Below, piece by piece: positions 17,619 to 26,680 of a stretch of DNA of 64,000 bases. Where the stretch lies: positions 1,302,001 through 1,366,000 of the forward strand of contig OZ255710.1 in the NCBI GenBank assembly GCA_965277105.1. Direction: 5' to 3'. Origin of the DNA: CAXSBA01 sp965277105 (GTDB taxonomy: Bacteria; Spirochaetota; UBA12135; COTS27; CAXSBA01). Below the pieces are notes generated by a model, which was not told where the DNA came from, searched no databases, and saw only the letters and a program-made list of their open reading frames with translations. The number at the start of each line of letters is the position of its first letter. The stretch's first letter is position 1. The position numbers were made by a program, and so were the translations under genes.

Positions 17619-19427
17619 ATGAAAAAAAGTTTGCGTTATTATTTTTACAAATTAAATTTTTTAGCTTTTTTAAAAAACTTAAGATCATTATCGAAAAAAG
17701 AAAAAATTATTTACGCCATAGTTTCTTTTTTAATTTTAGGGGTAATTATAAGCATTTTTTATTTCTCAAACTTTTTAGTAGAAGTAACTTATGACCCCGA
17801 AATTGAAAAAACTTTTAGCAAAAATACCCTTTTTGTTTTTATTGTTATTCCTCTGCTATTAGTATTTTTTTCTTTTATTGTTTTATTCCGCGTTTTATTA
17901 GCTTTTGTTAAAAAAAAATCTTTCCAACAATTAAAGTTCAAATTCATGGGCTTTTATTTTATTGGAATTTTTATCCCAGCAACTTTTTACATTGTTCTCT
18001 TCGAAGAAAGTTTCGACCGCTTTGTCAATATTGTCGACAACCAAGCAGTTATTAAAAGTTTAGAAGTGAAGCTACTAAATTTACGCCTTTTTATTAGAGA
18101 AAAACAAGAGGCGTTGGATCAAGAATCTTTATCTCGCATCAGCAACAAAGTTTACACCAAACAATCCGATGACTTGGCCGACATTTTTATTAATTACGAT
18201 AAAGATTTAAAACCGATTTTTATTTTAAAAGAAGAAAGCATCAAGAATATTCCTAGGATAAATTTTGAACTTTTTTTAGACAAACAAGACTCTTTTTCTT
18301 CTTACAATGAAAAAGAAGGTTTCATTTTTAATTTATACAAAATACCTAATCTAACTAACCCTTATTTTCTGGCGATTGATTATGTAGAAAAAAGTGTGGA
18401 GAGCGACATTCAAGAAACCTTGAAACTCATTAACGAAACCAAACAATTTCAAGATACTCTACCTGCTTTTAAAAATGCAATTTTTTTTGTTTTCCTTTAT
18501 ATTTTCATTCAAATGTTTTCAATTATTATTATCTTTTTTTATTACCGTTTTACTAAATATTTTTCTCCCATTGATAGATTATCAAAATCGACCATTGCTT
18601 TAGCCCAAGGGGATTTTAACCCTCCTTATTTAGCCGAGTTAAGAAGAAATGAAAAAAATGAATTTTCGGAACTTATTACTGCTTTTCATAGCTTGGTGAT
18701 TGAACTACGCACTAATCGCAAAAGGTTAAAACGCTTATCCGAAATAGAAGCTTGGCGAGAAATTATCCGTAGATTAGCCCACGAAATAAAAAATCCCCTT
18801 ACTCCCATAAAACTTTCCACCAATCAAATAGAAGAAAGTATTTTAAAGAAAGATATTCAAATGTACGAGAGATTAAATAATAATTTTAATTTTATTTACT
18901 CGGAAGTTTCTCGCATTGAAAACCTGATTAAAGATATCTCCCTTTTTCCTAAATTCTCTTTAAACCAAAAAAAAAATTCAATGAAAGAGATTTTTAGTAA
19001 AATCGAAAACTACCTAGCCCAGTATCCAGCAATTACTTTTAAAAAAGAAATCTCGGCAACCGCAACCATTACCCTTTTTATAGATGAAGAAAAGATTTAT
19101 CAAGCCGTTCTTAATCTAGTAAAAAATGCGGTTGAGAGTTTAACCAGTAGCAACCAAAAAGATAAAACGATTGTTATTACGACTAAAATGAACGTTATTG
19201 AAGAAAGTAAAAAATATTTCGAAATTAAAATTAAAGATAATGGCGAAGGAATTGCTTCAGAAAAAAAAGAAGAAATTTTCAAACCCTATGTGACCACGAA
19301 AAAAAGCGGGACTGGGCTAGGTCTTTCGATTAGCGAAGAAATTATTCATTTGCATTACGGCAAAATTGATTTAGCAAGCGATAACCACTGGACTACCTTT
19401 AAAATTTACTTGCCGATAAAAGAATAA
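17619..19427 (+). CDS. NtrY-like membrane sensor histidine kinase, orphan
   Basis: 602 residues. Three or four hydrophobic segments occupy the first 125 residues (about 30-52, 66-90, 105-127), then an extracytoplasmic stretch, another span at about 285-310, a HAMP-like linker and the H-box RRLAHEIKNPLTPIKLSTNQ, which is typical of NtrY. The ATPase half has QAVLNLVKNAVESL, DNGEGIA and GTGLGLSISEEII. Unlike classical NtrY I see no PAS domain between HAMP and H-box. No NtrX regulator is present. It sits between psd and a TPR-like gene. Confidence 0.88.
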   Translation: MKKSLRYYFYKLNFLAFLKNLRSLSKKEKIIYAIVSFLILGVIISIFYFSNFLVEVTYDPEIEKTFSKNTLFVFIVIPLLLVFFSFIVLFRVLLAFVKKKSFQQLKFKFMGFYFIGIFIPATFYIVLFEESFDRFVNIVDNQAVIKSLEVKLLNLRLFIREKQEALDQESLSRISNKVYTKQSDDLADIFINYDKDLKPIFILKEESIKNIPRINFELFLDKQDSFSSYNEKEGFIFNLYKIPNLTNPYFLAIDYVEKSVESDIQETLKLINETKQFQDTLPAFKNAIFFVFLYIFIQMFSIIIIFFYYRFTKYFSPIDRLSKSTIALAQGDFNPPYLAELRRNEKNEFSELITAFHSLVIELRTNRKRLKRLSEIEAWREIIRRLAHEIKNPLTPIKLSTNQIEESILKKDIQMYERLNNNFNFIYSEVSRIENLIKDISLFPKFSLNQKKNSMKEIFSKIENYLAQYPAITFKKEISATATITLFIDEEKIYQAVLNLVKNAVESLTSSNQKDKTIVITTKMNVIEESKKYFEIKIKDNGEGIASEKKEEIFKPYVTTKKSGTGLGLSISEEIIHLHYGKIDLASDNHWTTFKIYLPIKE

Positions 19428-19436
19428 AAAACAATA

Positions 19437-20033
19437 GTGTTTAAAAAAAAGCTACTAGTATTTTTTTTAATTTTTTTCTCGCTCTCAGCTTTCCCACCTC
19501 AAAGTGAAAAAATATTTATTCAAAATTGTTTACGCCTACTTAACAATAGCCAGTACTCTTTTTTAACTGATTATTTTTCTAAGTATTACCCTAACTTTAA
19601 CAACTCAAGAAAATTTGACTACGTAGAAAAGCTAATTACTTCCATCCCTTTTTTAGAGCAAAAAATAAAGGTTAGTGAAATTTATTTAAAAAACAGTAAA
19701 AAGATTAATAATGAGATTTATTTTTTAGCTGGGCAACTGGCTCTCTTTAAAAAAGAAGAAGCAAAAGCCATTAATTATTTTAAAAAATTTAAAGGAAGAT
19801 TCCATCTTTTTTATTTAGGACTAGCTTATAAGGCAAATGGAAACTTCGTTGATGCTGAAAAACTTTTCCTACAAAACCTTAAAAACAATAGCATTTTAAA
19901 CGAGCAAGTTTATATCCTCTTAGCCGAAATTTATCTAAAATGGGGAGATAAAAAAAAGGCTACCCAGCAAATTAATAAAATAAAAAATCTTGAAGTTAAA
20001 AACAGTTTTTTAAAAGAGTTAAAAAAATTATGA
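19437..20033 (+). CDS. Secreted TPR-like protein
   Basis: 198 residues, GTG start at 19437. The N-terminus is a signal peptide (LLVFFLIFFSLSAFP) without a lipobox cysteine. The rest is helical and reads as degenerate tetratricopeptide repeats: YFLAGQLALFKKEEAKAINYFKKF, HLFYLGLAYKANGNFVDAEKLFLQNL and VYILLAEIYLKWGDKKKATQQI. TPR proteins scaffold protein complexes; no partner is evident. Its stop overlaps the xthA start (ATGA), so the two are coupled. Confidence 0.7.
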   Translation: MFKKKLLVFFLIFFSLSAFPPQSEKIFIQNCLRLLNNSQYSFLTDYFSKYYPNFNNSRKFDYVEKLITSIPFLEQKIKVSEIYLKNSKKINNEIYFLAGQLALFKKEEAKAINYFKKFKGRFHLFYLGLAYKANGNFVDAEKLFLQNLKNNSILNEQVYILLAEIYLKWGDKKKATQQINKIKNLEVKNSFLKELKKL

Positions 20034-20842
20034 GCAATCAAAAATTTCCACTAAGAATTATTTCTTGGAACGTTAATGGGATTAGAGCTATTGAACGAAA
20101 AGGGAATTTAAAAAACCTGTTAACCGAAAAAAAACCAGACATTCTTTTCCTGCAAGAAATTAAAGCTCACCCAGAACAACTAAGCCCTTTCCTCACCGAG
20201 AACTCTCATTATTTCACTTCTTATAATCCTGCCGAAAAAAAAGGTTATGCTGGGACCGGGATTTGGTTCAAAAAAAATCTCTTCTCAGAATTTTCTTTTG
20301 CTAAGGGGATGGGGGGGAAAGACCAAGATGAAGAAGGGCGAGTCTTAACTCTAACAACTAAAATAAACAACCAGCAAATAGCTTTGATCAGCACCTATAT
20401 GCCCAATGGCGGGAAATCAGAAAAAGCCTGGAAAGATAAATTGGTTTTCTATCGCGATTTTCTCAACTACACTAACAAACTTCACCAGAAAGGGTATCAG
20501 ATAATTTGGGGAGGGGATGTCAACTGCGCCCATCAAGCCATTGATCTAGCCAGGCCCAAAGACAATGAAGGGAAAATTGGATTTCATCCTTTGGAAAGAA
20601 AAGCTCTAGATGAGTTTATTGCAAATAACTGGGTTGATATTTGGCGGCACTTTTATCCTGAGAAAACTGGAGTGTACTCCTGGTGGCATTTAGTGACCAG
20701 AGCAAGAAGTCGAAATATAGGCTGGCGAATTGATTATTTTTTTTGCCATCAATCTTTGCTTACTAAAGTAAAGTCCCTCGACTACCTTATGGATTATCAA
20801 GGTTCTGATCATTGCCCAGTTTTACTTACCGTTGATTATTAA
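20030..20842 (+). CDS. xthA: Exodeoxyribonuclease III / AP endonuclease
   Basis: 270 residues of the endonuclease/exonuclease/phosphatase fold. Motifs in order are ISWNVNGIRA, PDILFLQEIKA (metal-binding Glu), STYMPNGG, WGGDVNCAHQAIDLARP (catalytic Asp/Asn), GVYSWWHL, IGWRIDYFF and GSDHCPVLL (catalytic Asp-His). It cuts DNA at abasic sites in base-excision repair. It starts inside the TPR-like gene (4-base overlap). Confidence 0.96.
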   Translation: MSNQKFPLRIISWNVNGIRAIERKGNLKNLLTEKKPDILFLQEIKAHPEQLSPFLTENSHYFTSYNPAEKKGYAGTGIWFKKNLFSEFSFAKGMGGKDQDEEGRVLTLTTKINNQQIALISTYMPNGGKSEKAWKDKLVFYRDFLNYTNKLHQKGYQIIWGGDVNCAHQAIDLARPKDNEGKIGFHPLERKALDEFIANNWVDIWRHFYPEKTGVYSWWHLVTRARSRNIGWRIDYFFCHQSLLTKVKSLDYLMDYQGSDHCPVLLTVDY

Positions 20843-20853
20843 TTTACTTTTAA

Positions 20854-22362
20854 TTGCTTTATCATTATTTAGTTGCTTTAAGTTTTATCTTAGCTGCTTT
20901 TTTTTATTCTAATTCAAATTTTTCAACTTTTTTTACTTTCCCCACTGCGTCAGCTAATATAACCTTAATCATTAGTTTAGGGTTAATAATTTTTTTGATT
21001 CTATTTCGGGGAAAGCTCTTTAAAATAATTAAAAAAATCATTATTTCTTTTACTTTATTTTTGTTAGTTATGCTAATTTTTTTCAATCGCTATGACAACT
21101 TTAATCAAGAAATGAGCAAGATAAAATTAGTTGAAAAAGAAAAATATCATTTCGCTGGGGTGATTACCGATATTCATGATTTCCGAGGGAATTATTTTCA
21201 AATAAAAGTAAAGGTTGAAAAAATCACTAACAAGCAACAAATCTTTTCTCTGCAGAACCAAGAACTTTATGCTTTAGTCAATTTAGATTTTAAGCTCACT
21301 AATCTGCAAGTCGGGAATCAGCTAATCTATAAGCCTTATTTTACGGTTGATATTTTTAACAACGTAGAATCTAGCTATAAAAATTATCTATTACAAGAGC
21401 GAGTAAAATTTCTTAATTTCGCTAATAGCCAAGAAGTAATCGTGAGTGATGACTCGGTTACCTTGCTCGCTAAAATAAAAAAAGCAATCTTCACTAAATT
21501 AAAAAAATATATTCCTTATCCTAGTTATGGGCTGAGTTATGGATTAATTACTGGGGACAAAAACTACTTAGCCGAAGAAATTAAAAAACATTTTAGACAA
21601 ACGGGAACGTACCACGTTTTAGCGGTTTCAGGGATGCATGCTGGTATTTTATTCCTTTTTTGCTTTACTTTACTAAGATTAGGAGGACTTAGAAAAACTC
21701 CTATCCTCATTATTTTAGCTGCCATCATTTCCCCGATTTATTTATTCATTACGGATTTTCAAATATCCATTGTTCGTACTTATATGATGATGGTTATCTA
21801 TTTATTTTTAACTCTTTTAGATAAAGAAAAAGATCTTCGTCTAGTGCTCATTCTTACATTTAATTTAGTGCTTTTTTTTTCACCGCAAGAACTGCACAGC
21901 CTTTCTTTTCAGTTAAGTTTTAGTGCGGTTTGGGGAATTGCTTTTGCCTTAGATATTATGCAGAAATATTCGATAAAGAATTTTTTTCTAAGGTTCTCCC
22001 TTATTTCTTTAGGAGCTCAATTTTCCACTAGTGCCGTTTTAATTTATTATTTTGCTTTTTTTAATTACCTTAGCATTTTCTATAATTTTTTAGTTATCCT
22101 ACTTATCCCTTTTATTTTTGGCTACACAATTCTTTTGCTGATAAGTCCGTTAAACTTTCTAAATTTAGCCACGGGCCAGTTTATTAGTTTCTTAAGTGAA
22201 GTAATTTTTAAATTTTTAGAAGCATCTTCAATTGATTTAGTAAGTTTTCACTTTCCTAATTTTAAAGGGAATTTTTTATTGGGGATGATTATTTTCCTTA
22301 CCTTCAATTCTCTAGGATTTATTTTCTTAGCTAAAAAAAGCAAGAAGCGAAAAATAAAATAA
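20854..22362 (+). CDS. ComEC/Rec2-family competence channel (core only)
   Basis: 502 residues, TTG start at 20854 because no ATG fits the frame. The N-terminal part has two or three spans followed by an OB-like stretch (residues about 95-190). The Competence domain (PF03772) is clear from HFRQTGTYHVLAVSGMHAGILFLFCF onward, with about nine spans. Family members import single-stranded DNA across the inner membrane. The C-terminal metallo-beta-lactamase domain of full-length ComEC is absent; the protein ends with KKSKKRKIK soon after the last span. No other competence gene is nearby. Confidence 0.88.
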   Translation: MLYHYLVALSFILAAFFYSNSNFSTFFTFPTASANITLIISLGLIIFLILFRGKLFKIIKKIIISFTLFLLVMLIFFNRYDNFNQEMSKIKLVEKEKYHFAGVITDIHDFRGNYFQIKVKVEKITNKQQIFSLQNQELYALVNLDFKLTNLQVGNQLIYKPYFTVDIFNNVESSYKNYLLQERVKFLNFANSQEVIVSDDSVTLLAKIKKAIFTKLKKYIPYPSYGLSYGLITGDKNYLAEEIKKHFRQTGTYHVLAVSGMHAGILFLFCFTLLRLGGLRKTPILIILAAIISPIYLFITDFQISIVRTYMMMVIYLFLTLLDKEKDLRLVLILTFNLVLFFSPQELHSLSFQLSFSAVWGIAFALDIMQKYSIKNFFLRFSLISLGAQFSTSAVLIYYFAFFNYLSIFYNFLVILLIPFIFGYTILLLISPLNFLNLATGQFISFLSEVIFKFLEASSIDLVSFHFPNFKGNFLLGMIIFLTFNSLGFIFLAKKSKKRKIK

Positions 22363-22367
22363 CTTAA

Positions 22368-23747
22368 TTATTCTTTAGAGAATTTTTTTAACTTCTTAGC
22401 CGCCAACTGGAGTTGTTTTTTGACTTCACGAAAGGAAGTGCTTCCAGTTGATTTTTTATTCTCGATAATATTTTTTAAACTTATTTTCTCTAAAATATCT
22501 TTTTCTAATAAAGGAGAAAAAACTTGAATTTCTTCTAAAGAAAGATCCGAATATAATTTATCATTTTTATCTAAATGCTTAACTAAAGCACCAGAAATAG
22601 CATGAGCTTCTCTAAAAGGAACGTTCTTGCCTACTAAATAATCGGCAACATCTGTAGCTTGGAGGTACCCTTTTTCCGTGGCAAGTTCCATCTTTTTAGA
22701 ATTGATACTAATAGTCTCTAAAACCGCATTCATAATGGTTAAACAATCCTGCACCGTTTTATTGCTGTCGAAACTCCCTTCTTTGTCTTCTTGTAAATCT
22801 TTGTTATACGCCATTGGCAGCCCTTTCAAAACAGTCAGCAATCCCATAAGATTACCAAAAACCCTACCAGATTTTCCACGAATAAGCTCAAGAGAATCAG
22901 CATTTTTTTTATTAGGCATAATTGAGCTACCCGTAGAATACTTTTCATCTATAGCAATAAAGTCAAACTGCTTATTGGAGTAAATGATAAAATCTTCAGC
23001 TAGTCTAGAAAGATGCGTCATAATAATCGATAAATTAGCATGGAACTCAATTAAAAAATCTCGAGAACTAACCGCATCCATAGCATTAGGCAGAATATCT
23101 AAAAAACCTATCTTTTGAGCAGAAGGCAGACGAGGATTAGGATAATTCACTCCTGAAAAAGCTCCACTACCTAAAGGAGACAGCTTCGTTCTTTTTTGGT
23201 TATCACCAAGTCGCTCATAATCTCTCGCCAACATAAAAAAATAACTAAGGCAATAAAAGGAAAAAGTAATCGGTTGGGCACCTTGGAGATGGGTAAAACC
23301 GGGGAGAATAACTGTTTGATGCGAATTAGCAAGCTCGTAAAGGGTATGCAGAAGATGAAGGATTTTTTTTCTTATTAAATCAGTTTCTTTACTAACAAAA
23401 AGGCGCAAATCGGTAGCTACTAAATCATTACGGGAGCGAGCCGTGTGAAGTTTGCCCGCTAGTGCACCGATTTTTTTTTTCAATAAATGCTCCACTAAAG
23501 AATGAATATCTTCGTATTTGGTTTGGAGATTTTTCGGGATGCCTTCTTGTTTTATCGCTTTTAATGCTTCAGTAATTTTCTTTTTTTCACCTGCATCAAG
23601 AACACCTAAATCAGTTAAGTAATCAATATGAGTTAATGACACTTCGATATCTTCTAAGAAAAGATTTTTGTCGAAGTGAATGCTTGCATTAAAATCTTCC
23701 ATATCAGCAGCAATTTTTTGGCTAAAGCGCGATTCCCAGGTATGCAT
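22368..23747 (-). CDS. argH: Argininosuccinate lyase
   Basis: 459 residues. The start MHTWESRFSQKIAADMEDFNASIHFDKNL, the sequence KLHTARSRNDLVATDLRL, LPGFTHLQGAQPITFSFY and the fumarase-superfamily signature GSSIMPNKKNADSLELIRG are all present; the serine of GSS is the catalytic residue. It splits argininosuccinate into arginine and fumarate. The ATG overlaps the DoxX-like gene's stop (TAATG). No argG is in the window. Confidence 0.97.
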   Translation of the reverse strand: MHTWESRFSQKIAADMEDFNASIHFDKNLFLEDIEVSLTHIDYLTDLGVLDAGEKKKITEALKAIKQEGIPKNLQTKYEDIHSLVEHLLKKKIGALAGKLHTARSRNDLVATDLRLFVSKETDLIRKKILHLLHTLYELANSHQTVILPGFTHLQGAQPITFSFYCLSYFFMLARDYERLGDNQKRTKLSPLGSGAFSGVNYPNPRLPSAQKIGFLDILPNAMDAVSSRDFLIEFHANLSIIMTHLSRLAEDFIIYSNKQFDFIAIDEKYSTGSSIMPNKKNADSLELIRGKSGRVFGNLMGLLTVLKGLPMAYNKDLQEDKEGSFDSNKTVQDCLTIMNAVLETISINSKKMELATEKGYLQATDVADYLVGKNVPFREAHAISGALVKHLDKNDKLYSDLSLEEIQVFSPLLEKDILEKISLKNIIENKKSTGSTSFREVKKQLQLAAKKLKKFSKE

Positions 23748-24187
23748 TATAATATCTCTTCTTCTTTTTTTTCTTCTTCCGATGAGAGAAAAAAACTTTT
23801 GTAATTTTTAATATTAATAATTAAAAGAACAACATGGCAAAAAACAATAAAAATTGGGAATATCATTTCGCGGGTAAAGAAAATTTTATTAACCCCTAAA
23901 TAGAAATGAAAAAAGAAAATACCTAAAGTAATGGGGAGTAATAGTATTAAAGAAAAAGCAACAAAAAAGTTAAGCATAAGGAGTATCCCAATAATAACCT
24001 GTACGCTATTAACGAGAGGAAAGAAAAAACCAGCTTCTCGTAAAGGCTGATATAAATTAACTTGAGCAATAGAAAGGTTAGTGGAAACATCTAATAGAGG
24101 AATGATATTTAAAAAACCATTTAGCCCATAAATAAAAAAAATAAATCCTAAGGTAAGGCGGAAACCTAATATAATAGTTTTTCTCAT
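23747..24187 (-). CDS. DoxX-like small membrane protein
   Basis: 146 residues with four membrane spans. The start IILGFRLTLGFIFFIYGLNGFLNI and SVQVIIGILLMLNFFVAFSLILLLPITLGIFFFHFYLG follow the DoxX/DUF417 pattern (an arginine and glycine in span 1, paired helices). Function of the family is not settled. It ends with a charged EEEKKEEEIL tail. It lies between the exonuclease and argH in a tight reverse run. Confidence 0.6.
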   Translation of the reverse strand: MRKTIILGFRLTLGFIFFIYGLNGFLNIIPLLDVSTNLSIAQVNLYQPLREAGFFFPLVNSVQVIIGILLMLNFFVAFSLILLLPITLGIFFFHFYLGVNKIFFTREMIFPIFIVFCHVVLLIINIKNYKSFFLSSEEEKKEEEIL

Positions 24188-24232
24188 TTTTCTAAATTAT
24201 ACCATCAACTAAAAAAGAAAGGCCTTGCCAGA

Positions 24233-24934
24233 TTAATGAAAGGTAATTTTTTCTTTTATTTGCTTATCGGAAGAAACTAACCTTAAATAAATTTTGGCTA
24301 AAACAATGACATCTTTTTCGCAGTAATTTTTTATTTTTTCTAAATTTTTTTCTTGATAATAAAGCCCATGAATATCTCCACCACTCACTTCATTTTTAGG
24401 ATTTTCTAAACCTAAAACTTTCGCTAAAAGCTCTAACGAAGTAAAATTTTTATAATCCCCAAATTTCCATAAATCCATGGTGTCTAAAAAATTAATTTCC
24501 CAGGGTTTTTTCCCGTGATTATTTAAAACATTAGGGACAGCTAAACGGTTGATAATAAAACGCCTTGCTAAAAAAGGGAAATCAAACTCTTTCCCATTAT
24601 GGGCACAAAGATTATAACCCGTTGATTTTTCAAGTATTTTTTTTAATTCTTCTAAGATGCTTTTTTCATCATCACCATATAAAGATTTAATGCTTAATGC
24701 ATACCCATCTTCCGCTTCTTCTAAATACCCTAGAGAAACGCAGACAACTTTGGCAAACTCCGCAAAAATACCGGCTTTTTTTAAATATAGTTCGCTACTA
24801 GTTAGATTTTCCTTAGCAAAAAAACTAGCTTTTTTGTCCCATAACTTTTTATAATCTTCATCAATTTCACTTAGGTTTGCTAAACTTTCTTTTTCGGCAA
24901 CCGTTTCAATATCTAAAAAAATAACTTTTGGCAA
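24233..24934 (-). CDS. PolB-type 3'-5' exonuclease domain protein
   Basis: 233 residues matching the predicted PolB-like exonuclease family (PF10108). Exo I is VIFLDIETVAE (Asp/Glu), Exo II is NLCAHNGKEFDFPFLARRFI (Asp), and Exo III is NYCEKDVIVLAKIYLRL (Asp). All four DEDD-type acidic ligands appear to be present. There is no polymerase domain, so it is a stand-alone nuclease. It starts 3 bases after htrA and is followed by a 45-base gap. Its role in repair or RNA processing is unknown. Confidence 0.85.
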   Translation of the reverse strand: MPKVIFLDIETVAEKESLANLSEIDEDYKKLWDKKASFFAKENLTSSELYLKKAGIFAEFAKVVCVSLGYLEEAEDGYALSIKSLYGDDEKSILEELKKILEKSTGYNLCAHNGKEFDFPFLARRFIINRLAVPNVLNNHGKKPWEINFLDTMDLWKFGDYKNFTSLELLAKVLGLENPKNEVSGGDIHGLYYQEKNLEKIKNYCEKDVIVLAKIYLRLVSSDKQIKEKITFH

Positions 24935-24937
24935 TTT

Positions 24938-26482
24938 CTAAAGGCTAATAACTATATAAGAAACTCCACTTTCTCGTTGAATAGTAAATAATACCTTTTG
25001 CCCTTTTTTGATGCTCTCAGCTGCTTTTTTATAATCGTTAGTACTGAGGGTCGCTACCTTATTAATCGATTTAATAATATCTCCAACTTTAAGCCCTTTC
25101 CCCGTTAGTGGAGAATCACTCATCATAGCACTTACCATTACCCCAATAGGCTTAGTTACTTTGTATTTTTCTAGGCTATCTTTATTCATATTAATTACTT
25201 CAATTCCAAAATACTCATCAATTCCCCCAGTAGGTCCAGATCCTCTCGAAGGATTAAAAACCGTTTCGTCTCTCTCTTCAATGATAATAGTAGTTTTAAC
25301 GACTTTCCCGTTTCTCAAAAGTTCTAAGGTAACTTTTTGCCCTATTTTCATATTTCCTACCTTATTAATCAAGTCTCTTCCATCTTTAATCGCTTTACCA
25401 TCAAATTTAGTTAAGATATCTCCTGCCTTAACATTAGCTTTTGAAACTGGAGAATCTTCTAGAATTCTACTAATTACTACACCGTTTGGTTCAATGCCTA
25501 GGGCTTCAGCCACATCTTCGTTTACTTCTTCAAAATTAATCCCAATCCATCCCCTAGTGACTTTCCCATCATTTTTTAATTGATTTAAAATATTTTTAGC
25601 CATGTTAATGGGGATAGAAAAACCAATTCCAATGCTTCCCCCACTTTGGGAAAAAATAGCCGAGTTTATTCCCACTACTTCCCCGTAAAGGTTCAAGAGT
25701 GGCCCCCCTGAATTGCCTGGATTAATAGCAACATCTGTTTGAATAAAATTTTCATAGCGGTTACCAATCACCCCAGTTCTTCCTTTCGCTGAAACTACCC
25801 CCGTGGTAAAAGTATGAGAAAGCCCGAATGGGTTACCAATAGCAATTACAATATCACCAATTTTAACGGCCTGTGAGTTCGCTAGAGTAAGGAAAGGGAA
25901 AGTTTCCTTGCTGTCAATTTTCAACAAAGCAATGTCGGTATCTTGATCACTTCCTATAATAGAAGCAGTGTATTTTTTATCGGAATCTTTGAAAACAATT
26001 TCAATTTTAGTAGCATTTTCCACAACGTGAAAATTAGACAAAAGAAAACCATCAGCACTAATAAGAAACCCCGAACCAAAAGAAGAAGCTTTTCGTCTCT
26101 GAGGATTATTAGGAAGGCCAAAAAATCTCCTTAAAAATTCGTCGTTACCAAAATTATTATTAACCTGCCTTTCACTTTCTACTTGCAGACTAACAACAGC
26201 AGCAATAGCTTTATCCGCTACTTCATTATAGGCATCTTGTAGGGTAAATAAGGTAGGAGCATTGGCTTCTAAAGCGCCATTTTGAGTTGCAATTGATCGG
26301 GAGCGGGGAGTGCTTTCAGTGTAAAATGGAGTAGTGGGTTCTTCGTTTTGAGTTAACTCTTTTTTATTAATAAAAGAGTAAAAATCAACTTTTAAAACGT
26401 CACTTAAAAACCAATTAATCCCAAAAAATAAAATGAAAGCAACTAAAAATAACCTAATATATTTTACAAAACTGTTTTTCAT
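24938..26482 (-). CDS. Periplasmic serine protease, DegP/HtrA family
   Basis: 514 residues. An N-terminal membrane anchor or uncleaved signal (about 8-28) is followed by a trypsin-like domain with LSNFHVVENATKIEI (His), DQDTDIALLKID (Asp) and INPGNSGGPLLNLYGEV (Ser). Two PDZ domains follow (about 305-390 and 420-510), with the carboxylate-binding start RGWIGINFEEV. It degrades or refolds misfolded envelope proteins. A 168-base gap with no clear sigma-E-type promoter separates it from the divergent ilvC. Confidence 0.95.
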   Translation of the reverse strand: MKNSFVKYIRLFLVAFILFFGINWFLSDVLKVDFYSFINKKELTQNEEPTTPFYTESTPRSRSIATQNGALEANAPTLFTLQDAYNEVADKAIAAVVSLQVESERQVNNNFGNDEFLRRFFGLPNNPQRRKASSFGSGFLISADGFLLSNFHVVENATKIEIVFKDSDKKYTASIIGSDQDTDIALLKIDSKETFPFLTLANSQAVKIGDIVIAIGNPFGLSHTFTTGVVSAKGRTGVIGNRYENFIQTDVAINPGNSGGPLLNLYGEVVGINSAIFSQSGGSIGIGFSIPINMAKNILNQLKNDGKVTRGWIGINFEEVNEDVAEALGIEPNGVVISRILEDSPVSKANVKAGDILTKFDGKAIKDGRDLINKVGNMKIGQKVTLELLRNGKVVKTTIIIEERDETVFNPSRGSGPTGGIDEYFGIEVINMNKDSLEKYKVTKPIGVMVSAMMSDSPLTGKGLKVGDIIKSINKVATLSTNDYKKAAESIKKGQKVLFTIQRESGVSYIVISL

Positions 26483-26680
26483 AAAAAATTCCTATTTTTT
26501 TTTAATAATTTTATAAAGAATATACAATTTAAAAATAGTTTTGTCAAGTCTTTTCCAGTAACTTTTATCATTTAACTTTGGGAAAACCAGCTCAGATAAA
26601 AATGATTGTAAGTATCGTCTTTAAAAAAAAAAACCATGTTACAATAATGTTTGATAATCTTAAATAAAGAAGAATTACCT

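Noticed and set aside
25161..25583. 140-residue forward reading frame inside htrA
   Set aside because: It is antisense to a confidently identified serine protease gene and reads as low-complexity Ser/Thr/Pro/Leu, typical of a frame opposite an AT-rich gene.
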